53,818 bases of DNA from IMG/VR virus record IMGVR_UViG_3300034072_000606, positions 1-53,818 of that record, one strand, 5' to 3'. Below, piece after piece: positions 23,283 through 32,463 of this stretch. A model generated the notes under the pieces. It ran no database searches. It saw nothing but the letters and a program-made list of their open reading frames with translations, and was not told the DNA's origin. The translations under genes were made by a program, and so were the position numbers. Position 1 is the first letter of the stretch. Each line of letters begins with the position of its first letter. This stretch comes from a virus.

Positions 23283-23564
23283 TCAGGAAACGAACACCAC
23301 AGCGTCAAGCGGCGGGTTGTCGAGCATGGCCTGAAGCATCGCCATATTCTTGACGATGTCGTTGGTCACCTTATTGCCGTGACCAGCCCAGTCTTCGTGA
23401 AGCTCGAAATCGACCGCCGCGACCTTGCCAGGCAGAGAGTTGAAAAAGAGGAAGGGCTGGCCGACCCCGGGGACGTTGATGAGGCCCTGAGCGGAAAGCA
23501 CCAGAGTGTTGGTCGCCGTCAAGGTTCGAAGCGTGCCAACGGGAAATTCGCAGATCATCTTCAT
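23283..23564 (-). CDS. Hypothetical protein between tail fibre and endolysin genes
   Basis: A 93-aa, beta-rich protein (TLVLSAQGLINVPGVGQPFLFF) without membrane segments. ATG 23564 is chosen because GGAG lies 8 nt upstream; ATG 23582, which overlaps the previous stop (ATGA), is the alternative. Position suggests a small virion or tail-fibre accessory protein. No family recognised. Confidence 0.65.
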   Translation of the reverse strand: MKMICEFPVGTLRTLTATNTLVLSAQGLINVPGVGQPFLFFNSLPGKVAAVDFELHEDWAGHGNKVTNDIVKNMAMLQAMLDNPPLDAVVFVS

Positions 23565-23578
23565 TTTGTCGTCTCCAG

Positions 23579-24187
23579 TCATGTTGTTGCCCTATAAACT
23601 TGGACGGAAATTTCAGCCGGGTCCACCGGTTGGCCGTCGCTTCCTGAAACAGTGATTTCCATGTAGCTCAGCTGACGATCGGTCACTGTAGCCTGACCGG
23701 AAGAAGGTGTAACCGTGTAGCTATAGCTGTAACTCAGGTCAGGCATTTCTTGAGAGAAGAAAACCCAAATTAACCCCGGACCCATCCAAAGGGCAAACGC
23801 AACCCCGGCGGCAACCCCCACTGTAAAAACTTCCTCGTCCACAACTTGTAGCAAAGCTACGGCAACAAGAGTGGGGACGGGCGGCGGTGGGGGAATTTCT
23901 GGAGTTTGAGGGGGCTGGTCGGTGTATCCATCGTCAGCCGGATTTCCGAGTGAGACGATTTTGACTGGACGGCCTTCTGCGTTCCACCAAGTTTGGCCGC
24001 GATAATCGCTTACTTGGTTCCAATCGGTTCCGTTCCAAACTCGCGCCATACCCTCTTGAGCGGCGGGAGGTTCTACAGTAACCGAGAAAGCGGGAAACAA
24101 AAATTCACCCTCGTTCATCGGGTCGGGATCGGCTTCAGAGCTTCCTACATATTCCCCGGTTTCGGGGAGAAAACTGTAAATCTTCAA
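23579..24187 (-). CDS. Tail fibre assembly-like protein
   Basis: A 202-aa protein directly after the collar-domain fibre gene, the usual place for a fibre chaperone. The N-terminus (KIYSFLPETGEYVGSS, then ADPDP, and ARVWNGTDWNQV...RGQTWWNAEG) matches tail fibre assembly proteins. A Pro-rich linker (about residue 100) leads to a hydrophobic region (VFTVGVAAGVAFALWMGPGL) and a beta-sandwich-like C-terminus, which is unusual for a chaperone and suggests a small adhesin. TTG 24187 follows AAGGGGGCCGAAA. Confidence 0.65.
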   Translation of the reverse strand: MKIYSFLPETGEYVGSSEADPDPMNEGEFLFPAFSVTVEPPAAQEGMARVWNGTDWNQVSDYRGQTWWNAEGRPVKIVSLGNPADDGYTDQPPQTPEIPPPPPVPTLVAVALLQVVDEEVFTVGVAAGVAFALWMGPGLIWVFFSQEMPDLSYSYSYTVTPSSGQATVTDRQLSYMEITVSGSDGQPVDPAEISVQVYRATT

Positions 24188-24198
24188 TTTCGGCCCCC

Positions 24199-25002
24199 TT
24201 AATATTTCATACAAGGCATGAGCGACATATTACGCGGTCTGTTATCCCCAGGTATGACAGCGATATCCACAGGTCCCCCTTGACCGTTGTCAACTACCAA
24301 GTTTCCGTTAATCCAAATATACCGGATAGACTGAACTGCTCCCTCACTTGAATCGCCATCGTCTCGCCCAGCTTGGATGTTGAAATATCCAGCATAAGCG
24401 GCCTGAGTAACGCCCAAGGCGCGCCCAGAGTCAACGCCTCTGGCGTCGTCCCAGAACCGGGGAAACTCGCCCCGAAGATCAGGTATGCGGAAAGTAGTGG
24501 TGGTGTTGCCGGTGGAGAATTTACCGCTATTAGCGGCCCAAGAAGCTTCTGCCACGATGCTCCCTGACGCCTGGGCATAAGCCCAAAGGTCTGGATACGA
24601 AGCCCTTGTCAAAGTAGCCCCATTGAGCTTGATCCATCCCGCCGGGGGAGTTGTCCCGACGAACATGGCGACCATTCCTACAAGATTGGATGCGCGCTTC
24701 AGCTCATTTCCGCCAAGGTTCAGTGGGCCTGACATAGCTTCCGTGCCGTCCTTTTTCAGACGGGCGGCGATAGCGTTGTTGACGGTTGTCGCAAAATTTG
24801 CGTCGTTGCCCAGAGCAGTCGCCAGCTCTTTCAAAGTATCGAGAGCAGCGGGAGAGCCGTTGACGATCAAGTCTGTTACCAGATTGGCGACTTGTTGGAC
24901 GGAAAGGCGCTCCGTAGCTCCATTCAGAATTGCCGGGATTTCATAAGCGAGCGACGGCGATTGGACCGCCGGCAGCGCACTGATTTTGATTCCGTCAACC
25001 AT
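24199..25002 (-). CDS. Tail fibre with phage tail-collar domain
   Basis: A 267-aa protein. Residues about 1-95 resemble the shaft of short tail fibres. Residues about 108-190 carry the tail-collar signature: GWIKLNGATLTRASYPDLW, then FRIPDLRGEFPRFWDDARG and RALG. The end (NRPRNMSLMPCMKY) is typical of collar-domain fibre tips. It is a strong candidate receptor-binding protein. Regularly spaced helices around ALDTLKELATALGND are shared with other fibres. Confidence 0.85.
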   Translation of the reverse strand: MVDGIKISALPAVQSPSLAYEIPAILNGATERLSVQQVANLVTDLIVNGSPAALDTLKELATALGNDANFATTVNNAIAARLKKDGTEAMSGPLNLGGNELKRASNLVGMVAMFVGTTPPAGWIKLNGATLTRASYPDLWAYAQASGSIVAEASWAANSGKFSTGNTTTTFRIPDLRGEFPRFWDDARGVDSGRALGVTQAAYAGYFNIQAGRDDGDSSEGAVQSIRYIWINGNLVVDNGQGGPVDIAVIPGDNRPRNMSLMPCMKY

Positions 25003-25005
25003 GAG

Positions 25006-25959
25006 TTACGTCCTCGCTGCCCAACCCACCCAGATATCGATGTCGCCCTGGCCCCAGACGCCAATTTGATAGCGAGACAGAGGACGAACGCCCGCGCTGA
25101 ATTCGGCTGCGCCGCTAATGTTACCGAGAATAGATTTCGCCCCGTTAGCCCACACATCGTTGATTGCCGTCAAGTAGCACTGAGGTCGTCGCGCCCAATT
25201 AAGGGTGATGGGGTCAAAATTGTTAACGTTAGACGGGGCTGTGTTGTCTTCGTACCCCGTTTGAAAATCCGGGTTTCCTTTCGATCCGCCGCGAGCGTCA
25301 ACGACTTGACCGGAAGCCCGAAGGTCATGAGCGTTCGCCAGAGCGGTGATGGTCGCCACGTTCGTGGAGTTGGTCGTAACTCTGGCAACAAGCATATCGT
25401 CATAGACGCTATCGAACGTTTCAGCCGTCTCGGGAGCCGCTGATGGGTTGTATCCAGAGTTGCTCAAGTCCTTGAGAGAGAAGCCGCCGGAAGGAGACCA
25501 ACGCAGATGGTATGTCTTGTTAGCTTGCGTGTTGAAATCCGTCTGGGCGGTCGTCACCAACGAGATGCCCCTGTGAAGAAAATCCAGACCTCCCGGCACT
25601 CGTACAATACCGGTAGCCGGGGAAATCACGTTGATGCGATAATCCTCAGTTTTGATTTCCGGGAAGATCGGAAGGCGAGCTGACGCCTGACTCATCAGAA
25701 GGTAATTTTCTGTTTCCCCGCCGCCGGTGGCGGTTTCAATCAAGGAGACAATAGCTTTTCGAAGTTGAGCGTAATCGGCGTCAGTCGCCGCCAAACCGGC
25801 ATACGATATGACGTTTCCAACTTCCGATTCAAGGCGATGAAAAAGGCCATTGAACAAAAGCTGATCTGCCGGCCCGCAAGGGAAGCCGTTGATTTTCTCA
25901 TCCGAAGTCGGAACGCGCCGACCGGCTTGACTAGCAAAGGGGGTGCTGAAATCAGCCAT
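25006..25959 (-). CDS. Tail fibre / baseplate appendage protein
   Basis: A 317-aa protein between the DUF2612 baseplate protein and the collar fibre. The N-terminal region (MADFSTPFASQAGRRVPTSD, residues 1-20, then FNGLFHRLESEVGNVI) looks like the helical baseplate-attachment domain of fibre proteins; the rest is beta-rich with Thr/Asn repeats. ATG 25959 has GGAGACCATT upstream. It probably connects the collar fibre to the baseplate. Confidence 0.65.
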   Translation of the reverse strand: MADFSTPFASQAGRRVPTSDEKINGFPCGPADQLLFNGLFHRLESEVGNVISYAGLAATDADYAQLRKAIVSLIETATGGGETENYLLMSQASARLPIFPEIKTEDYRINVISPATGIVRVPGGLDFLHRGISLVTTAQTDFNTQANKTYHLRWSPSGGFSLKDLSNSGYNPSAAPETAETFDSVYDDMLVARVTTNSTNVATITALANAHDLRASGQVVDARGGSKGNPDFQTGYEDNTAPSNVNNFDPITLNWARRPQCYLTAINDVWANGAKSILGNISGAAEFSAGVRPLSRYQIGVWGQGDIDIWVGWAART

Positions 25960-25973
25960 AATGGTCTCCGGGA

Positions 25974-26906
25974 TTAACAATCATAGGGGTGAACATCCAC
26001 TTCGCACATCCATGGAGCCCCTTCGGTACACAGCCAAGCCGCATGCTCTACTAAGGGGCCAGTGTATAGATAGCGTCCATTTTCGTCAAGTATTGGTACA
26101 GCATTTTCGGTGAACAAAGGTAGCCCTTCCGGGATCATGCCTTCACAGAAGCCGCCGTAGTCCTCGCAGAAACCGAAAATCTTTCCTGTGCGACGATACG
26201 CGTCAGTAGCTTGTGTGCGTTCAAGATCATCTTCGCAGAAACCTCCCCAGCCTTCCCCGAAACCGAACACCCTGGTTTCTCCAAAATGGAACATCAACCG
26301 AATGCCCAAAGCTATGGGGAGGACCCTTGGATAAAGTTGAAGTAGCCTGATCTCGCCATCTGTCAGATCGCGTCCCGGGGCCACTACAATTCTCCCCTGA
26401 CCAGAGTAAAGGACGGTTGCTTGAGGTCCAAAAAATTCCCTCAAGCAAATCTCAAGGCTCGACAAGTCGTATTGACGCTCAGCTTGGAAGCGTCGAACCT
26501 TCAGAAAGGTCCTATAAATTTCATCGTCAACCAAGCAAATTTCTGACAAACCCGGCCCACAATCAGCCCAAGAGTAGTTTCCAGCGGACGGGTCGCAATC
26601 TCCCCCGAAGCCAGAAACTGGCCGGAGGGTGATGCCCTCTGGGCAGTCAAACCCGAAAGCAGGCTCTGTGTCGCAAACGCAATGGCACCGGGGCCAGCCA
26701 AGTCGCTTCCCAAGTAAGGTCAGCTGGTCCCCCACGGCAGAGTTTATGTCAAAATAGTCTGGAAGATCACAAACCTGGCGATGAACTCTCGCAGCAGCTT
26801 TGAGGTAGGTTCTCAACATATGAAGAAATTTAGGGCTTTCGCGATATCGCGTCAGAACCCTATCAATTCTAGTCTCAACCAATTCTTCTTCAGTCGGGCA
26901 GCTCAT
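25974..26906 (-). CDS. DUF2612-type tail protein
   Basis: A 310-aa protein. The N-terminal about 215 residues fit the DUF2612 baseplate family found after the J-like gene in phages with this tail type (YFDINSAVGDQLTLLGKRLGW, then LSSLEICLREFFG and GIRLMFHF). The C-terminal part is odd: two Gly/Phe/Cys-rich repeats (VFGFGEGWGGFCED and IFGFCEDYGGFCEG) and a Cys-rich end. It is coupled to the J-like gene by ATGA. Confidence 0.8.
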   Translation of the reverse strand: MSCPTEEELVETRIDRVLTRYRESPKFLHMLRTYLKAAARVHRQVCDLPDYFDINSAVGDQLTLLGKRLGWPRCHCVCDTEPAFGFDCPEGITLRPVSGFGGDCDPSAGNYSWADCGPGLSEICLVDDEIYRTFLKVRRFQAERQYDLSSLEICLREFFGPQATVLYSGQGRIVVAPGRDLTDGEIRLLQLYPRVLPIALGIRLMFHFGETRVFGFGEGWGGFCEDDLERTQATDAYRRTGKIFGFCEDYGGFCEGMIPEGLPLFTENAVPILDENGRYLYTGPLVEHAAWLCTEGAPWMCEVDVHPYDC

Positions 26907-27787
26907 ACCAAGAATACCTCAACGTCAAGATTTGCCATCTCGGTGAAGGAAATCTCAACCGGCACGTTTAGTTGAGGTTCAGCTCCATCGCGACCGGCGG
27001 CGAAGCTGACAAACTCAACCGTGTTGAACGATCCTTCGATAAGACTGCGAAGCTGGTAGGCGTTCACGTCAAGACCATTCTGCCGCTTTTCCTGCCAAAG
27101 AGCTTCAGCGGCAGCTTCGATTGCTACAAGCGATGGAGGCGGACACCCGTTTTTGTCACGATGGAGTTTGACGTTTACAATCGCCTTCACGTCAACCCAG
27201 GCAGGGCGAATAATGCTCATAGAGCGACAAAACCCGTTTACGTTGGTGCTAACCAAGGTGTTGCCGTAAGTACTAACCCCGGGGACCACGTAGGCCCTCA
27301 CTGTGTTGGCAATATCTTCTTCGGACCCGCCTATAACAGCGACCGCCACAAATCCGCGTTCCAACTCTTGGTCAGTCGTCTCTCCTGAGTCATTGACAAA
27401 AACTTGAGCGTAAGTTACACCCGGCAAGCTTCTCAACGCCCCTGACAAATCTTGGATATCGATCCGAGCTTGGCCCTTATTTGTGATGGCCTGACGCATC
27501 TCCGTATCGTTCTTGGCTCCGCGTCGAATAAGGCGCAATGCAGCCAATGTCTCAAGTCTTGTAGATTCAGCTTGGTCGGGATCGTAAGACTGATACAAAT
27601 CCAGATTGCGTTCATCGATTTCGGCAATGAGGTCAGCCATCAAACCATTCAGTTGGCCCAAGGGGCTGACCGAAGTCTGGACGAGACCGGGACCAAATTC
27701 AGTTGCCAAATCCGCTTCGATTTCGGCGAGGATAACCGAAAGGGGCTTTCTCACATAGCCTTGGGGCAGAACGCCATATTCGCTCAT
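26903..27787 (-). CDS. Baseplate J-like protein (Mu gp47 type)
   Basis: A 294-aa baseplate wedge protein. The gp47/J family pattern is present: GYVRKPLSVILAEIEADLA at the start, DLYQSYDPDQAESTRLETL, SLPGVTYAQVFVND, VPGVSTYGNT and the C-terminal VSFAAGRDG. It forms the wedge linking the baseplate centre to the fibres. It overlaps both neighbours by 4 nt. Confidence 0.88.
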   Translation of the reverse strand: MSEYGVLPQGYVRKPLSVILAEIEADLATEFGPGLVQTSVSPLGQLNGLMADLIAEIDERNLDLYQSYDPDQAESTRLETLAALRLIRRGAKNDTEMRQAITNKGQARIDIQDLSGALRSLPGVTYAQVFVNDSGETTDQELERGFVAVAVIGGSEEDIANTVRAYVVPGVSTYGNTLVSTNVNGFCRSMSIIRPAWVDVKAIVNVKLHRDKNGCPPPSLVAIEAAAEALWQEKRQNGLDVNAYQLRSLIEGSFNTVEFVSFAAGRDGAEPQLNVPVEISFTEMANLDVEVFLV

Positions 27788-28158
27788 ATGTTTGCTTCCT
27801 CATCGTATTCCGTCAGCACCGTGATGTTAGACGCCCCGAGCCCTCTGGTCGAGCGATCAAATCTAACGCTGAACGTTGTGATTTCCACAACTCCGTCCGT
27901 GTCTAAAATTTCGGCCTTCAGAACACTTTCTGCCAGCACAGGGTCGTATTGACCGCCCAGAATATCGCGGACCCAAGGCACACCTACATCCGCGTCAAGA
28001 AACCACTCCCCTTCATGGGCCATGAGTCGTTGCTCAACATGCTGAGCAACGGCTTCGGCGTCATGGACGAAAACAAGATTGCCGTTAGCGTCCATGTGGA
28101 TATCCGCCGGAGCCGATCCCTCTCTCTTCAAGCTGAGACCCATTCGACTTAAAGTCAT
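27784..28158 (-). CDS. Baseplate wedge protein, gp25/Mu gp46-like
   Basis: A 124-aa protein with the gp25-like layout: an AVAQHVEQRLMAHEGEWFLDADVGVPW core (residues about 36-62), ILGGQYDP, then VVEITTFSVRFD. This is the small wedge protein that initiates sheath contact in contractile tails. Coupled by ATGA to the spike and J-like genes. Confidence 0.85.
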   Translation of the reverse strand: MTLSRMGLSLKREGSAPADIHMDANGNLVFVHDAEAVAQHVEQRLMAHEGEWFLDADVGVPWVRDILGGQYDPVLAESVLKAEILDTDGVVEITTFSVRFDRSTRGLGASNITVLTEYDEEANI

Positions 28159-28817
28159 AGCTCCATGCTCCTCAGTTTGGACGCAATTTCGGTTGCTTCA
28201 GCAGCCATTGTATGCGAGTATTGTCCAGTGGAGGAGCCTGACGTTACCTTAGTTTCGTGTTGAGCTATGATTTCGGCTAATCGGGCGAGCATTTCAAAGA
28301 AATTGCCGGCGGCTCCCTGGAATTTGAACTTCCCATCCTCACTCATTTCTATTTTGAACGATCCATCAGCCGTTCTAATCTCCATGTTGGAAGAGTTGAA
28401 ATTGGGAATAGGGTCTGTGAGAGCCTCCCCACCTTCCAAAAAAGCCTCCATGTCGCTTAGCGAGAAGCTCCGGGCGTCTTGGTTTGCCGTGTAGTCGCCT
28501 CCTGAGTGAAACTCGTCGCTGGATCGCATCTGGGGTCGAAGCGTGACCTTGTCCCCTGCTTTAACGGGGCTCGTGATAATAAAGCCTCCGGCGCGAGCGA
28601 ACCTAACAGGCACCTCCAAGAGTTGGGGCATGTCAACCGGCTGACCGTTATGGCGAGGCTTGTAGCTTGGTTGAATGGTCGCGGTCTGGGTCGCCGGATC
28701 GAAACTGACTATCGTTCCCGGCATTTCGCCCCACATGGACTCACGTTCGGACTGAGCCTGAACTGCCACGTTCTCCCTTTGGGCGTTGGTCGTCTTTCCG
28801 CGTTTCCCCATGCTCAT
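28155..28817 (-). CDS. Baseplate spike protein (gp138/Mu gp45-like)
   Basis: A 220-aa protein. An OB-like N-terminal domain (GTIVSFDPATQTATIQPSYK, residues about 34-53, then PVKAGDKVTL) is followed by a beta region (EIRTADGSFKIEMSEDGKFKF) typical of the triple-stranded beta-helix spike. It would pierce the outer membrane at contraction. The C-terminal helix (about 175-220) is unusual for a needle tip. Confidence 0.82.
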   Translation of the reverse strand: MSMGKRGKTTNAQRENVAVQAQSERESMWGEMPGTIVSFDPATQTATIQPSYKPRHNGQPVDMPQLLEVPVRFARAGGFIITSPVKAGDKVTLRPQMRSSDEFHSGGDYTANQDARSFSLSDMEAFLEGGEALTDPIPNFNSSNMEIRTADGSFKIEMSEDGKFKFQGAAGNFFEMLARLAEIIAQHETKVTSGSSTGQYSHTMAAEATEIASKLRSMEL

Positions 28818-29698
28818 TTTGAAGCAGACCCTTCGTCAATCTTGCCGCCACTCATAGCTTCGCCGGTGATGCTCATCAAGAAATCGCCGTCCCGGTTATC
28901 GCCGCTAAAATCAATCTGGCTGATACGGTAGGTGTTGTCTTGAGCATTCATTTCCAGAACCTCGCTGCGAACTTCCACAAGTCTATTCGGGCGGGCTCCC
29001 GGGTTGAGCAAAGCTTTTACCTTCACCCCGTTATCGGTGATAGTCGGCGCTCCCACCATACCGGTTTCAGGGCTAATCAAAATCTTGCCCTCAAGATAGC
29101 CGTCGCCGGGTATGATTTCGAATGTCTCGTTTTGTATAGACCAATAAAAGTTGTTACCCCGTCCCAACGTGTCCAGCTCGCGAGTGCACGAACCGCACAT
29201 GCTGTATGGACGCTTGAAAGTTTTCACGTCATCAGGGAATTTTGTCTCTCCCTTAGCGATACCTTGTTTTTCAAGCTCCTTGTACAATTCATCGACTACT
29301 TCTGGGACAGACGCCCCCTTGGGGATTGTCTTGCTGATGGTTGCCCGACGATACGCCAAATCACCATCACCGCAGCTTACGGTGGTGATAATATCCGGCC
29401 CTTCCCGGTCGTGCTGAAAATCTCTGATGCGACCCTTTGCGATGATACCGAGATTGCCGCCGCCCTCCGGGGGAACGTACCCGGCCTCAATTTGAACAGT
29501 TTCAAGCTCTCGCCCTACGGCGTTCCTGTGATCTTTATTAAGGTTGTACAACTTGATATTGAAGGTATTGGGCGATCCTGATATGCCTCGCGACACGTCA
29601 AAAATCACGCGCAGCTCCTGTTGCTCAACCGCATCGCTGGGGTTGACAACAAAACCGCCGGGGAACGTAACCCGGACCTTACGCAGCCACTGCCGCAT
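28814..29698 (-). CDS. Baseplate hub protein (gp27/gpD-like)
   Basis: A 294-aa hub protein. GSPNTFNIKLYNLNKDHRN, then IAKGRIRDFQHDREGPDIIT, and GDGDLAYRR with LGRGNNFYWSIQNETFEII are characteristic of the hub family of this tail type. It forms the cylinder under the tail tube holding the spike. ATG 29698 has AGGAGGAAATTG upstream; it overlaps the plug gene by 20 nt. Confidence 0.82.
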   Translation of the reverse strand: MRQWLRKVRVTFPGGFVVNPSDAVEQQELRVIFDVSRGISGSPNTFNIKLYNLNKDHRNAVGRELETVQIEAGYVPPEGGGNLGIIAKGRIRDFQHDREGPDIITTVSCGDGDLAYRRATISKTIPKGASVPEVVDELYKELEKQGIAKGETKFPDDVKTFKRPYSMCGSCTRELDTLGRGNNFYWSIQNETFEIIPGDGYLEGKILISPETGMVGAPTITDNGVKVKALLNPGARPNRLVEVRSEVLEMNAQDNTYRISQIDFSGDNRDGDFLMSITGEAMSGGKIDEGSASK

Positions 29699-29999
29699 CA
29701 ATTTCCTCCTGGGTGGTATGATACAGCTTAACGATGCCCAAGGGCAGGTTCTCCCGCGTCGGTTCCGCCCCCGTCTCGGAAAAAGCAAACAGCACACCTA
29801 TTCCGAGCCCAAAGGGGGCGAGAAGGTCCGTGCCGGTTACGATCCTCCGGCCTTGTATGACGGGGCCGTCATCAAGAGACAAATCAAATGACCAGCGGTT
29901 GGTGACACCGCTAAACCAAAGCAAGAAAGTGACGCGCCGACCGTTCAGAAGAAGAGAGAATTTTTGCTTGGGTTCGTCTACAATTCGAAATTCAATCAT
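29679..29999 (-). CDS. Baseplate plug-like protein (DUF6983 type)
   Basis: A 106-aa, wholly beta-rich protein. LNGRRVTFLLWFSGVTNRW, then LDDGPVIQGRRIVTGTDLL, matches the small plug-type proteins always found between hub and Dit-like genes in this group. ATG 29999 overlaps the previous stop (TGATG). Confidence 0.78.
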   Translation of the reverse strand: MIEFRIVDEPKQKFSLLLNGRRVTFLLWFSGVTNRWSFDLSLDDGPVIQGRRIVTGTDLLAPFGLGIGVLFAFSETGAEPTRENLPLGIVKLYHTTQEEIDAAVAA

Positions 30000-30562
30000 C
30001 AGAACATCCTCTTCAAGATGGACTGCGTTTTGGCCGGGGCGACCGTAGTTGTAGGATTGTCGCCAGTCTGAACGGTCGAAGCGGCTTTGTCTGCCGTCGC
30101 CGAGTTGGTGGCGGATTTCGCCGTTGGCTTAGAAGAGGTCGTGCTCTTCTTGCCCCCGGGCTTGCCCTTAGATTGCGCCTCGTTGCCGTCTGTAGTCGAG
30201 CCAGTGGAAACGATTAGAACCTGCCGGCAAACAACAGTAGCCCGGAGGATAGTGGAATTAGTCTTATCCCGCGTGGCGTCGATAGAAGCTATCAGCATGT
30301 CCTCATAGACGCTGAGGCCAGTTACCATGTAAAATGGCACCCGGCTTTCCTGAAAGCGCACCAGAGCGTTATAGGTCAAGGCGGCTTTGCTGTCAGCAAT
30401 TTCCAAGACGACCTGCTTGGGCTTGATATACGCGTGGTCGTTGACTTCGGCTCCCGTTTCAATCGGGTTCGCCGTGATCTCGATTTCGGACGTGTGATCC
30501 TCGCTGAGGACACAATCAATCGGCATAGGTCCAATAGCACGGGAGAAGGCAATGACGCTCAT
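29999..30562 (-). CDS. Dit-like baseplate protein
   Basis: A 187-aa protein. The N-terminal about 115 residues form a Dit-like beta domain (SEDHTSEIEITANPIETGAEV, LVRFQESRVPFYMVTG, EDMLIASIDATRD). The C-terminal 70 residues are a low-complexity Lys/Ser/Thr/Ala tail. The Dit-like part would link tube and hub. Coupled to the tape measure by TGATG. Confidence 0.78.
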   Translation of the reverse strand: MSVIAFSRAIGPMPIDCVLSEDHTSEIEITANPIETGAEVNDHAYIKPKQVVLEIADSKAALTYNALVRFQESRVPFYMVTGLSVYEDMLIASIDATRDKTNSTILRATVVCRQVLIVSTGSTTDGNEAQSKGKPGGKKSTTSSKPTAKSATNSATADKAASTVQTGDNPTTTVAPAKTQSILKRMF

Positions 30563-32463
30563 CAGAATGAGGGCTCCGTTTCGATCTGCGACCGCTGCTG
30601 AGCAACGGCACCCTGAACGGCTCCTGCCGTCGCTTGCGCCGCCTGCTTGGGCGCGTCGGTGGCCTGTGTAACTGTCTGATTGACGGTCACGTTGTTCGTC
30701 TGCGGGAAGCTCCGGTTGTCGGCGCGGGCGTCAGTGATCGTCGCGTCAACGGCTGTGTCGGGGGCCATCTTCTGGATGTTGTCGTTGGCGTTCTTCAACA
30801 TCTGCTCCCATTCCTGACGTTGAAGCTCCATCTTGGCGTCCCAAGCATCCTGATCAAACTTGATCGGGGTTTCCGGTCCAGCTGGGGGTGCTTCGCCGGT
30901 CCCGGTAACGGGAGCCCCGGGGACCACCTTTGGATCGGTAGGACCGAAACCGAGATTTTGAACCCATTCGGGAAGCTGAAAGAGGCCCAGGAACCAATCC
31001 TTGATCGCTGCGCCGACCGACTGAAGACCGGCGAGCAGATCATTACCTAGCCGGGTGCCTTCGGCTATCAGGTCGATATTGAAAGCGCCCTTGACGTATT
31101 CGTTGATGCGATTGCCGACCCCTGCCCAGAAGCCGTAAACCCAATCAGCCCATGCGAGGAAGCCCGCCTGAATGCCGCCCGTGATAACGCGGCTCACCGC
31201 GTCCCAGTCAACGCTCTGAACAGTCTGCTTCCACATACCGAGAAGCGAGACAGAGCCGACAACCAGACCAACGATCCCGTCAACGAGAAGCTGACCGGCT
31301 TGCCGCCCTAAATCGCCCCAGTTGATGTTGGAGAGCCAATTTCTAAATGCCCCGGCGGCTTCCATCAGGATAGACGGAAGACGAGAGCACCAGTCTATGA
31401 AGTCGCCGATGACGCTCTCACCGCCTTGGAAATAGGCAATGAGGTCGTCAACCGCGAGACCGATAGCGACGAACGCTGATAGGATCGGGAAGGCCCACAC
31501 CAAAAGAGCCCCGAGCGCGACACCCAAGGAGACAAGAACCGGCTTCAGGCTTTCGAAATTATCGATCAACCATCCGGTTATGGACGCGACCCGCTCACCC
31601 ACAGCCCAGAACATATCCGCGAACCATGTAAGGGTCTTGCTCAGAGCAGCAGCCCACTGGTCGAGCTTCCCGCTTTTGTCCAACAAGTCAATTGTATCGA
31701 TCAAGCCTTTGAGCTTGTTGTTGACACTTTCGAAGAACCCGGATTCACCGATGCGGCGCTGAAAATCAATCCAGCTGTCGCCGATGTTGGACGTCATGCC
31801 CTTGAAAGTCTTGGATTGGCGATCCATCGCGCCGTTGAACCGGTCTCCCATGGTCTCAAGGAGGAATGACCGGATTTCGGTTGCGTTCTTCTTTACAGTC
31901 TTGCTGAGCTCTTTGCCGTTCTTCGTCCAGTTGAAGGTGACGCTGTCGCCTTCCTGCTTGGCCTTGATACCAAATTCCTTCAGACGCTCAAACTCGCCGG
32001 TGGAGGCGTCGGCAAACATCTCAACGGCCTGATCGAGACCCTTGCCCATAGCCGAAGCTGTGTCCCCGAGAATGCGCAGCGTGTCGTTGGCAATCGGGTC
32101 GATGCCGTAAGCCTTGAGCTTGACGAACGCCTCAGTTACTTGGGCAACGTCATAGGGGGTCTTCTTGCCGAAGTCGGCAATCCAGTCGAGCGCCGCCCGC
32201 GCCTTATCGGCGCTTCCCTCAATCGTCTCCAGGGTCGCTTGATAAGTCTCAAATTGGGCTGAGGTCTCGATGACCGACTTGCCAAGGAACGTGAACGCAG
32301 CCGCCGAAGCGGCAGCTGCGATCTTTATACCTGTGCCGATAGCCGCGCCGACCTTTTCAGCGGTCTTCTCAACGCGCTTGAGCGTGTTCTCATAGCGCTT
32401 CGCAGCGTCCTCGCCGGTCAACTCAAAGCCCAGGAGGGCGATCAACTCATCAGCGATTGCCAT
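30562..32463 (-). CDS. Tail tape measure protein
   Basis: A 633-aa tape measure. It has an N-terminal tape-measure domain (ETYQATLETIEGSADKAR, then FGKKTPYDVAQVTEAF), a central hydrophobic region with several membrane-like helices (about residues 290-410), and a disordered Gln/Thr-rich C-terminus. Length usually scales with the tail; at about 1.5 Å per residue this suggests roughly 95 nm, which is inference. It overlaps the frameshift-encoded end of the chaperone by 14 nt. Confidence 0.93.
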   Translation of the reverse strand: MAIADELIALLGFELTGEDAAKRYENTLKRVEKTAEKVGAAIGTGIKIAAAASAAAFTFLGKSVIETSAQFETYQATLETIEGSADKARAALDWIADFGKKTPYDVAQVTEAFVKLKAYGIDPIANDTLRILGDTASAMGKGLDQAVEMFADASTGEFERLKEFGIKAKQEGDSVTFNWTKNGKELSKTVKKNATEIRSFLLETMGDRFNGAMDRQSKTFKGMTSNIGDSWIDFQRRIGESGFFESVNNKLKGLIDTIDLLDKSGKLDQWAAALSKTLTWFADMFWAVGERVASITGWLIDNFESLKPVLVSLGVALGALLVWAFPILSAFVAIGLAVDDLIAYFQGGESVIGDFIDWCSRLPSILMEAAGAFRNWLSNINWGDLGRQAGQLLVDGIVGLVVGSVSLLGMWKQTVQSVDWDAVSRVITGGIQAGFLAWADWVYGFWAGVGNRINEYVKGAFNIDLIAEGTRLGNDLLAGLQSVGAAIKDWFLGLFQLPEWVQNLGFGPTDPKVVPGAPVTGTGEAPPAGPETPIKFDQDAWDAKMELQRQEWEQMLKNANDNIQKMAPDTAVDATITDARADNRSFPQTNNVTVNQTVTQATDAPKQAAQATAGAVQGAVAQQRSQIETEPSF

